From Scolanthus callimorphus (Eukaryota > Cnidaria > Anthozoa > Actiniaria > Edwardsiidae), in contig CM066914.1 of assembly GCA_033964015.1 (NCBI GenBank), forward strand, positions 6,129,831 to 6,193,830: a DNA stretch of 64,000 nucleotides, in the 5' to 3' direction. Both the position numbers and the translations under genes were made by a program. The notes beneath the pieces are model-generated. The model had not been told where the DNA came from. It made no database searches and was given only the letters and a program-made list of their open reading frames with translations. Below, piece by piece: positions 55,001 through 64,000 of the stretch (positions are counted from its first letter, which is position 1; each line of letters opens with the position of its first letter).

Positions 55001-58000
55001 ATTTCACTTTTGTCGTGAGCTAGACTGCGCGGCTCAAATATAACTGGATTTACTTTGCGGCCCTGAAGCTATATAAATTGTGTACATTATAGATGACATT
55101 CACGGTTTCCACACATCGATAAGCGAATCCCTCTACTGATAATAATGTGCCGTAATCTAAATTTCATTTTTGTCCGGCTCCTCTTAAAAAGTTAACTATT
55201 TCTCCAGTTAAATGTTGCAATGTTAGAATTCGATACTTGATATTTCGGATTATTCAGATTTGTTCATAACTTGCTAGTGCGTAGTGAAATAGAGACACAC
55301 TTGAGTTTAGTTCACTCTGCCACATGTTTTCCCGCCCAAAGGCGCCGCTTGCAGCAATTGTTCCCGCGGTTTTTTGGAAACCACGATTAAGAAATAGTTT
55401 TGAATTTTCAGTTTCCTGTAAGTCGCCATTTTTGGATACCCGAGTTTTGCAGCAAGTTAGACGTTTTAATAATATTTCTTTTTTCATGTAGGTCTTAGAA
55501 ATTTAATTTTAGCAACAGCAGGAAATGTTTGATGTAAAAAACAATGATCTAATGCGAGTAAATTTTTGGCTGGATAAGAAGAAATGAAAAAAAAATGCCT
55601 TGTTTGAAAAGAAAATTCATTTTAGCAACAGCAGGAAATGTTTGATAAACCAATGATCTAATGCGAGTAATTGTTTGGCTAGATAAGAAGAAATGAAAAA
55701 AAAAATAGAAATAATTTTCACATGCGTTAATAACAATGAAGCACAGTTCTTCAAAGCGGATCGATTAGGCTCAGATGTGAACGGCAAGAATCGATTCATG
55801 AGATCAGTAATGATGAACTGATCTGATAGCAAACTCTCGCATGTGTCAGACTTATAGTAAACTGCGCTTACACTAAGGATAAAAGCTATTCAGATCGAAA
55901 CGGTTTATAAAAGGAGAAAAAAAAGGAGAAACTTCGCGATCGTATACTAGCTGAAGATACGTTTGCTATATAGTAAAAACCCGTATAAAAGAACAAGTGG
56001 ATTAAGAACACTCAGGCTGTAATTTGGTCAAAAAGGCACCTTATACATAAGAACACATGTAGCCTGAAAAATCAGTGAAATTGAGTGAAAATTGTTGTTG
56101 TATAAAAAAATGGCTGCCAGCTAGATTCGAGTACAGTAACCCACTGTGGTAGAGTAGATGCAGTAGATCAATATAATGTGCTAGAGTTCTACAGCAGGTA
56201 CTGTATGGGGATTTCTGGGGTGCATTTGGCAATTGTTTTTGGACTTGACTAATTGTTGTTACTAAATGACTGTTACCTTCTGTCAATCACATTCTTTATT
56301 TGACTGTTGGCAGTGTATGTTAAGAAACAATTTTAGAATTTTGCAGAAAACACCAACTTATAAGAACAAAATCATCCTGAATCCCCCAAAACACCTGTTC
56401 TTTTATGCGGGTTTTTACTGTATTGCCATATGGACTCCATGGCTATATATCTCAGAAGTATTCAGTCCAATATAAAGTCCTCATTAAATAATAAGAAATA
56501 AGCAGTGTATTGGATCTGGAACCAGACCTGGTTTTATGCTTGAATTAATAAAAGCAACCTTAAGTACGAAAACTTCGATCTTTTCCAAACTCGGAATTTT
56601 TTCCGGTTATTTCATAGTCACATCATTCACTTTCCAAACATTGTTCCCACTCCTTTATGCAGCCAATGCCAATGAAGTTTTCTGAAGATATGATATAACT
56701 ATATGCGCTGTTATATTGAAGACAGTGGGACAATCGACTATTTTAGTGTTCTGGACGTCATATTGAGCTAAGTGTGACTGAAAACTCACTCCAAATCCAA
56801 ATGCAGCAGGACTCCAAGCCAGTATAGAGAGTACTGAAAGCAAATGAGAACATCCCATTAGGCACGCAAAGTGAAAATGCCGCGGAAAAGCGGCTAATGT
56901 CTTGAAATTCAGACATAACAAAGATCTAGAATAACAGTGTAGGTGGACCTGTCTTCATTCGATGTCTTAGTGGGAATTTAAAGAATGGATTATGTCGTTC
57001 TGTTCGTCTCTTTGTCATGTTTCCCGCCCGGGGTTGGACATGTTCATATAAACATACAAAGCCTTGCCACTATGCATGATCTTTTAAAGTTGAGCGTCTG
57101 AAATTAAATGCTAGAATTTTGAAAGCCTTTTGTAGGGCCTGTCAACTTGGCTTTTGAAATAAAAATGTCAGCAAATTGATTTTATACCATTGAGGTTCTT
57201 TTTATTTTTTCATTCTCGAAAATAAAGGTGATGTTTTTGTTTTCGTGATTGTCTTTAAAAAATGATGCAAAAGGATTCGAGATTGTATGTATCAAATGTT
57301 TATGCGTTAAGTATTTTTTTCGATTTCAATTGTGAATGATGTTTATTAGTAGATCTGTGAAGCGCCATATAACAGATAGTGTATATGGCGCTATATAAAG
57401 GTCTTAACAAGGGTCTTTCAAACGAAATATCTATAATGAAAAGTTGGAAAACCAAAAGGGAGATTCTTGCGCAAATATGACTTCACTTGAATTCAAGTTT
57501 CATGAAATTTCTTTAGCCGTCATGAATTTCCTTACATCTTTGGCTTCTCTCTAAATGTGATCAAGGAAAATTGATATATAGTAGAACGGAATAATGTTTT
57601 TCTACTGTTATTTTCATTTAACATTCTAACATGTTTTCGAATATAATCATGAGAAAAGTTGAAAGACAGGGTTTCACTTTGAGTGTATGAATTAAAATGA
57701 TTTGTTATTTCGAAAACCTGTTTAAACCGTGATAAACATCAAATCAGCTAGAAATATTTAACCCGTCTCCAAATGGCTTAAACAAGAAAATGTCTTGAAT
57801 TGAAACAAAGAATCTTGCCTGATTATTCTAACCGCAGAATACTAAGAAACTGTTCACAAGATATTTAATTGTTCCCCTTCAAAAGCCACACTCCATTCAA
57901 AGTATCGAGATTACAAGTGTAAAGCGAGACAATGTATCTTACTTTTAATATTTTCATTCAACGTTGAATTAGAGATAATGAAATTTGCTTTTGCGGTTGT

Positions 58001-59180
58001 AAACTCCCCTATGTATTTAACTCGGTTTGTCAGTAGGAGCTTAAGTGATTTTTTTTTTCATTTAGAATATAAACGTAAATGTTAATGATATTCAAAATTT
58101 CTATTCCAAAATATCTTATTGATTTTTCCTCGATCGAGGTCGAATTCATATTACTTCCGAACAATGTATGACAGGAAAAGAGTTGTCGAATGAAATCAGA
58201 AATGTGCTGATTGTTTTATGTTCTAAATAAGTAAGACACTCATCGATAGCTGAAACTTCACGAGTCTCAACGGTAACTAAAGATGTATTTTCAATGCATT
58301 ATGCGAATTGATGACGACAAAAGTTTAACTTTCGCTTCCGATAAATATTGTTACGAACAATTAGACACGAAAATATTTAGGGGGGATTTTCCGCTCCCCT
58401 TCTAGAAGCCATCAAGCACGCCAAATAAGTGGTGGTAATTTTAGAACCCAGAGGGTCTAAAAGGCAAAAAGAGGTTTTGGTAAAGCCTGAATTGGACTAA
58501 AATGGCCTCCTAAATATGTTTTGTATTGGCGAAGCACAAGTGATCATTTCTACGCGGTTTGCTCACTTACACTCGAGACATTAAAATTTGTTATTTCCTG
58601 TATTTTAGGTGTTTTTTAGCTACCTCAGGGGGCTTAAAGACATTACCATGACCCAGCTTACCAAAATTGGCCACTCCAAGTGCTAGATTGAATATTATAG
58701 AGGCCACCGAAATAGCTATGGCTGCGACGCGCCATCTCTCTGTTAGTGGCGTGTTTATCTTCTCAAGTTCTCGAAACAGTCCATCTGAAAGAAAAAAAAA
58801 CATGAAACAATATTTCAGTATGAATGAATAAGTAATAGCGGTATTATTTCGTTATCCATCAACGTTTTAACGCTGCGATTAACTCTGACGACAAATAGGA
58901 GATTTTAATGTTGATTTTCTCAATGTACACCAAAAGTCCATTCATTCATTGCCAACTAGAAGAGAATAACTGTAACATTTTTACGTGGCGTTAATTATTG
59001 TTTACTCCTCAAAAGGAGTTTGCCAAGTCCTCGTATGTGTCTCCCTGTAGAGCGTGTATATTTTCCGTATTGTATACCTTGTGCATAATCAGTCACTGCC
59101 ACACGATTCGCGCGTCTTTGTTTTTCACTGTCCACAATTCCGTATTTGAACTTCACATCATATCCCCTAGTAGTACTCAT
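51999..59180 (-). CDS. TMEM163: TMEM163-type zinc transporter
   Basis: TMEM163 is a six-helix zinc efflux protein of the cation diffusion facilitator group, found on vesicle and plasma membranes. Seven minus-strand exons: 59180-59078, 58784-58662, 56833-56790, 54748-54654, 53596-53500, 52971-52860, 52144-51999 (stop included). All junctions are GT/AG and in phase, giving about 239 residues (human 289). Matches to the family: SPAAFGFGFEVILDCLSSAV (human SASAFGFAFDAILDVLSSAI), YIKYIVAYQTD, KIDAFNTTAGGVMAF and WFLDATVALCI. Acidic residues E92 and D96 in helix 2 and D191 align with zinc-site positions; the first is Asp in human. The frame stops (TGA 52001-51999) right after YGVR, about 20 residues before the human end, but GAG then GTGAGA there is also a good donor, so a last exon may be missing. 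The C-terminus is uncertain. Confidence 0.87.
53020..53430. repeat. Short tandem minisatellite in TMEM163 intron 5
   Basis: About 18 imperfect units of GGTTCCAAGAGGGCTAACCGT, roughly 21-24 bp, just upstream (in gene sense) of exon 6. A minus-strand frame of 150 codons runs through it into exon 6 in phase (ETTVSPLETTVKPPGTTVK) and is probably a by-product of the repeat. Confidence 0.9.
54755..58661 (-). other. TMEM163 introns 2 and 3
   Basis: AT-rich intron sequence around the 44-nt exon at 56790-56833. Contains the tandem repeat at 55505-55712 and a hairpin at 57362-57396 (AGCGCCATATA..TATATGGCGCT, then TATATAAAGG) that resembles LINE 3' tails. Nothing else was recognised. Confidence 0.6.
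55505..55712. repeat. 113-bp tandem repeat, two copies
   Basis: TTTTAGCAACAGCAGGAAATG begins at about 55507 and again at about 55620. Both copies contain AATGATCTAATGCGAGTAA and end in an A-run. Intronic in TMEM163. Confidence 0.85.
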
Positions 59181-60787
59181 TTTCTCTTGTTATCCTTTCT
59201 TTGCCCCATAACAGTCGACTTTAGGAAACACTTTCGCTGCACCTAGCGACGCTAATCACCAAGAAATCTTTTCCTCGTCTTTTTCTCTCAAAGTTGTTTG
59301 TGGACGCAAATCAGAAGAGTTCGGTGTGATTCCGGTAGATGTCTATCACATCTAGCGCGGTTGTGACATTGTCGGAGTCATCTGACGGTGAATCTGAAAA
59401 TATCGCTCTTCTCAACTTGTAGCTCCCGGATTTAAAACAATCTGTCATGAATATTTTGAAAACAGTCGAAGTCATCTATCAGACGAACAAAGCAATCTAA
59501 ATTATGTTTATACTAGGTCGAATGGTAGTTCTCCCAACCGATCTAGATAGTTCTAATAAATTTAACCAAAGAGGAAAATTAACGTACGAATACGCCTTCC
59601 TGATAATCCTCGCCAGTTAGTAGTAGTATTAACAAAATCTATCTCGTTAATAATAGAATATCTTCATAAGGCAATATTCATGAAAAAACTGGTGATATTT
59701 CCTATCAATTTATTTTGCCTCTGGGGAGCCCCTTTTGTTTTCTCTTTGCCTTAAGAGATGAGGCAATTGGAATTGAAAGCTGAAAATTTAAAGCTGCCGC
59801 AACGTTTTTAAGTATTTTTTTCGCATCGTACAGAACAATGTCGCGGTTTAGATCGAAAATCAGGCATCGAGATCTCTGAGGTGCGCGGCAGTGATTAAAT
59901 TATAAAATATATAGAACATAGGTTCGAGTTTGACATTACAGCGTATTAGAACGTTGGCAGGTTGTGATATTTTTAATTATAAAGCAAGAGTTTCCCATTG
60001 AAATAAGTGAACTACAACAAATGGCGGATGACAATCATGAAGGATTTATATTAATATGGAATTAGTGTAGATGCTGATTCTTCTTAATTATTAAAACAAC
60101 TGTAGATGATTTTTTTTTGTTTATTATTTATGTCCCATATTTTTCGAACTTCATCTCAAATAAATGTTATAGCGTAGTAAGGTGATTTTACTGCGCCATG
60201 TTGTACCTAATGGTCCAATATATTTAATAACGTGTAAAACCTTGTATAGATCTAACAACTTTGCAGTCCACTTGGGGTGTTAATTATTAAAACCGTTAAT
60301 GCCGGTCTAATATTCGGCGATAGCAGATAAGAGAAACTGGCCTGCAAGGTGAGGTCGTAATTGCAATATACAGATATAAACCCATCCAAGTGCCCACAGC
60401 AATGTTACCGATCTTACTGGGAAGCGCTCCCCCTTATTGACTTACACGTAAAGATATTAAATTTCTATTACTGCAGGTCGTTAGGGAACAAATAAGGAAA
60501 CTAGACAGCCAACGCATCGCCTCCGGAGATTTTAATTGTGCCTTCATAACATGACAACTTTGCATATTATCTCAAGTTGGTAGAAATTGTCGCCCCTTTT
60601 GTTACCTTATAGGAAAGGATTTTTTTTTTACGGCTATTTTTTGGACGAGCCCATTTCCCATAAACTGACACTTTTATTTGTTGAAGCCGATTAGAGTACA
60701 ACCTCACGGATTACTTCAACGTGCCCCATTTCCTTTGTTTCACTTTCTCTACAATGCTATGTAAATGAAAAAAAAAAAAAAAAATAA

Positions 60788-61101
60788 GGAAAGCGGTCAA
60801 AACATTTGTACTCGACTGGGATTTAGGGGGGTGGGGTGGTGTATGCCGCAACCAACCTTCTTTTAGGGAAAAATGCACGTTTTTAACTGCGAATATCTCG
60901 TAAAAAAATGAATGAATACAAAAGATAGGCTCAGCACCAGCTTCTTTATAGCGAGAGCAACACATCCATGCAATAACACACAACATCCCTTACTTGAGCA
61001 TGGAAAAATGAGCATTAAAAACAGGTGGTACAACCCGGGACCTACAACCTCCCTTGATAAAATCGGGTCCCGGTCGAGTACAAATTATTTGACCACTTCC
61101 C
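60788..61101. mobile_element. 314-bp MITE (copy B of the 9750-10062 family)
   Basis: Ends AAAGCGGTCAAAACATTTGT and GACCACTTCCC with TAA on both sides (60785-60787 and 61102-61104). The interior matches copy A: GTATGCCGCAACCAACCTTC, AGCAACACATCCATGCAATA, AAAATCGGGTCCCG. Confidence 0.85.
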
Positions 61102-61134
61102 TAAATTGAATTGAATTGAATTGAATCTTTCCTA

Positions 61135-61500
61135 GAGCTCCTCGGCTCTTTACCTGGCGCCGGAGCCTCGGGGGTAACAGCCATTTACCTAATCACGGCC
61201 ATTGAGAGAAATAACTTTCTGCGCATTTGCCAACGTTCGAAGCCAGCGAATCAAAATGGAGCCCACCCCGCGCGCGAGGCGAGGAGCCGGTGAGCTCTGG
61301 GTACGAGAATACTTATACTTGCGCTCCCCACTTCTCGCCTTGTGGGGAAGGTCCTGCTAAACGCCATTGACGCATGCTTGGGATTTGATACACAACCTTT
61401 GAGAGATAACGTTTGCGCATGCCCGACGTTCAAAATCAGCCAATCAGAGGCCCTCAAATGGCTGTCACCATAGCCTCCCCCGCAGAGTCACGAGCCGGGG
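61135..61500. mobile_element. GC-richer element with imperfect inverted ends
   Basis: The left end (CTCGGCTCTTTACC..GTAACAGCCATTT) and the right end (AAATGGCTGTCACC..GAGCCGGGG) are diverged inverted copies. Two diverged direct units inside share TTGAGAGA..CTGCGCAT/TTGCGCATG..AACGTTC-like blocks. Probably an old foldback element. Confidence 0.5.
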
Positions 61501-63034
61501 AATGTGTGCGCCCGAGCTACAAAAAACTACATGCGCGGTACGTGCTCTTTTTGGATCTAGTATCTACCAGCTGAGCTCACCTCACGGTGCGCAAAGGATT
61601 GTTTGTAAAAACGAAACGTTCCTAGTACCAGCGACAGATACCCAAATTTGCGCAGTTTTGGGAAGCAAAACCTAGATTCAATCATGGTAGAAGTCTAAAC
61701 AACTTTAGAATTATTAGAAGGCAAGATTTTCTGCGATGAAACGTTTTTATGCTCAATTCTTGCAATATTTTTTTAGAATCTGTTTGGAACGCTTGGCAAT
61801 GCAACACCGAGTCGTTGGGATTGGCAAAAACTGAGCTAGTAATTCTTAAAATGATCTTAGTGTCTGTGGCGCAAAATTAAATCAAGACTTCACCAATAAT
61901 GGGCCGACCACTTCTTGTCACAAATAATCCATGCGGAAACTATTTTCACTTGGGAATAGTGTGCGACATATAAGATATAAATTTACATAATCAATTCAGT
62001 TGGTTTTGAGATCTCGCGCCAGATGCCGCTTTCTGGTTCCGCTCCTCAACACGGCCAAGACTTCCTTCAAATCCACCTTCAAGAATAAATGTCTCCTCCT
62101 TCTTCGTTTACATCTCTTCTCCTTTCCCGTGGGCTCGAGTTAAGTATTATTTGGTGCTATTTTGGCCTGGCTTGTGATCGCTTGGCTCGGTGCGTTGTGT
62201 TAAATGTGCTTCACTTTATGTTATTCGGCTATTAGCTTAAAACCGGAGTTTGTTCTATTTTGTTTTATAGGTTTCCAGTGGAGCCCATGTGCTTTGCCTG
62301 TCGCATTTCACTCTGTTCACTCGTTCTTAAACTGTCCTGAGTTCGTCAGAGTTTGGCCAGTTATTACGCAAGATTACGACCACACGCGTCTCCCGTCGGT
62401 GTTTCGGGACATTTCCACTCTCACGAGCTCTACTTGTTTCTGGCATCTTTCGTCGTTCATAAAGAAACTCGCCGGAACAGAACTCGGCTACTGCTCCGGG
62501 AAAAGTAGAAGTAACGAGGTGTATTTAGTGTGGTAGGTCCTGTATTCTCGTGTCACATTTCCTTATCCGCGTCATGAACTTTTATCCGGAGTGCTAGTCA
62601 GTTTGTTTACATGTTTGGATTGCAACATCAGTATATCGTTTGCTCTTCGCCTATACATGGAAATATAGATGTCTGTGGGTTGCAGATTCGAGAGCCTTTT
62701 TGTACATAACGTTGTGTGCATTTATGTCTTCTGTTTGCTTTGTAGTTTGTTGGTTTTGTGGCTTCTGTCTGTTTGTCCGCGTTTTGCTGGCAGGCCCGAC
62801 TCACTGGGTTGTATCGTGATTTTTTATTGTCAGTTGCCTGCAGTTAGCGTTAGGCTCACTTTGTGTACGCTGGCTGTTGTATGTTATTTTGGTAATACCT
62901 CGTCGCAATTATGTCCTTATGCCGTAATTATGTCGTAATTATGTGTCTTATTATGTGCGTTACGTGGTGCGAGGCAATTTATATGGCATGTTTGTGTCAC
63001 GGACCGCAAGGAGGGGGGTACAAGAGGATGAACG

Positions 63035-63720
63035 TACCGCACGTAGTGCGAGGAGATTTACCGCACGTGGTGCGAGGAGATTTACCGCACCTGGTGCGAG
63101 GCAATTTATATGGCATGTTTGTGTCAGGGACAAAAATTTTTAGACCGCAAGGAGGGGGCACAAGAGGAAGAACGTACCGCACGTGGTGCGAGGAGATTTA
63201 CCGCATGTGGTGCGAGGCAATTTTTATGGCACGTTTGTGTCAGGGACAAATTTTCAGACCGCACGGAGGGGGGTACAAGAGGATGAACGTACCGCACGTA
63301 GTGCGAGGAGACTTACCACACGTGGTGTGAGGAGATTTACCGCACCCGGTGCGAAGCAATTTTTCTGGCACGTTTGTGTTAGGGGCACAATCTTTAGACC
63401 GCAAGGAGGGGGCACAAGAGGAAGAACGTACCGCACGTGGTGCGAGGAGGTTTACCGCATGTAGTGCGAGGAGAATACCGCACGGGGTGCGAACAGGGAG
63501 GGGGAAGGACAGGGTGGAGCTATACCGCACGTGGACGAGGAGGATACCGCACGTGGTGCTAGGAGGGATGTACCGCATTGGTGCGGTGGGACATGCGCCA
63601 TATGTAGGAGGGATAGTGTCGCACGCGGTGCGTGGAGGCATGTACTATATACATCTGGCGCGAGAGGATGGTGTCCCACGCGGTGCGTAGGAGTCATGTA
63701 CCGTATGTGCGTAGGGGCCA
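63035..63720. repeat. Array of short CGCACGTGGTGCG units
   Basis: About 20 units of 20-24 bp built on ACCGCACGTGGTGCGAGGAG, interspersed with longer blocks (GGCATGTTTGTGTCAGGGAC, GCAAGGAGGGGGCACAAGAG). CGCAC-GTG-GTGCG is itself a small dyad and many units contain the E-box CACGTG. A run of about 25 A follows at 63731. Overlapping frames on both strands come from the repeat. Confidence 0.85.
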
Positions 63721-63768
63721 TGTACCGTATTAAAAAAAAAAAAAAAAAAAAAAAATGGAACCTTTAAT

Positions 63769-63965
63769 CCCCTTCGATGACTGGGGGGTCTGAAAACAGG
63801 ATCTCTGCAGACATAGTCTGAATCCTGGTCATCGAAGGGTTGGGTTCCCTGTGTTTGGCTTTTCTTTGCTATATTATTTATGTATGCCATATCTCCCTTT
63901 GTTCGCCAAGTTATCCAAGTTAGGAGTTGAGTGTTCATTCCTTACACAGGGAGCCCAACCCTTCG
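63769..63965. other. Hairpin-forming sequence at the right edge
   Basis: CGAAGGGTTGGGTTCCCTGT (about 63834-63853) and ACAGGGAGCCCAACCCTTCG (about 63946-63965) are near-perfect inverted copies; a second pair is CCTTCGATGACTGG with CCTGGTCATCGAAGG. Possibly one end of a repeat continuing past the window. Confidence 0.55.
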
Positions 63966-64000
63966 TTGGACCTGTTATAGTGTATATATGCGTCGACCCA

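Larger units (their letters stand above)
59181..64000. other. TMEM163 upstream region and repeat-rich right edge
   Basis: No gene is recognised. From the left: presumed TMEM163 promoter, AT-rich unique sequence, MITE copy B (60788-61101), a GAATT microsatellite (about 61104-61128), a GC-richer inverted-repeat segment (61135-61500), unique sequence with a 110-codon frame at 62204-62536 that has no recognisable domain, the GTGCG array and a hairpin-rich end. Confidence 0.5.

Noticed and set aside
62204..62536. 110-codon plus-strand frame as a gene
   Set aside because: No domain, no splice partners and no recognisable similarity; mentioned only as content of the right-edge region.
62911..63721. 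Several overlapping frames with repeated PHVVRGDL- or RTTCGKSP-like peptides
   Set aside because: They are translations of the short tandem array on both strands with no start context or domain.

Overview
The window is genomic DNA from an invertebrate animal. It is AT-rich with intron-split genes, and the repeats and gene style suggest an anthozoan cnidarian (sea anemone or coral); that placement is inference. I recognise six protein-coding genes: the 5' part of CDK12/13 (- strand, 40-4575, runs off the left edge), YAE1 (+, 4812-7052), LETMD1 (+, 10779-14986), a one-exon CSRNP-type gene (+, 16683-17281), neurabin/spinophilin PPP1R9 (+, 27904-47450) and a TMEM163-type zinc transporter (-, 51999-59180). 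Exon boundaries were placed by hand from GT/AG sites, reading phase and family similarity.

Layout: CDK12/13 and YAE1 are divergent across a promoter of about 235 bp with NRF1-like and YY1-like motifs. Between YAE1 and LETMD1 lie diverged repeats of about 540 bp, interrupted by a nested pair of small inverted-repeat transposons. LETMD1 is followed by a 74-bp near-perfect palindrome with 9-bp flanking repeats, then the CSRNP gene, then a repeat-rich block (a 417-bp pair, a 2.1-kb pair, hexamer arrays). Neurabin fills 20 kb; its introns hold many foldback elements, a duplicated tRNA-like unit and a LINE remnant. TMEM163 follows convergently, and the right edge is repeat-dominated with an array of short CACGTG/GTGCG units near 63 kb.

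Three observations stand out. (1) Neurabin has a well-formed internal exon (36947-37180) encoding a two-helix membrane hairpin that splices in phase to the coiled-coil/SAM half, predicting a membrane-anchored isoform without the PP1-binding and PDZ parts. (2) Four different tandem duplications (74, 187, 81 and about 102 bp) each lie across an exon-intron junction and copy a splice site: CDK12/13, LETMD1, neurabin, TMEM163. (3) LETMD1, CSRNP and neurabin exon 1 each carry exactly one single-base frame break in otherwise intact coding sequence. At least two sit in short A or A/T runs, so consensus errors are at least as likely as three dead genes.

The genes are unrelated housekeeping or signalling functions (transcription elongation kinase, Fe-S cluster adaptor, mitochondrial membrane protein, nuclear factor, actin/PP1 scaffold, zinc transporter). 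I see no operon-like logic beyond the shared CDK12/YAE1 promoter.
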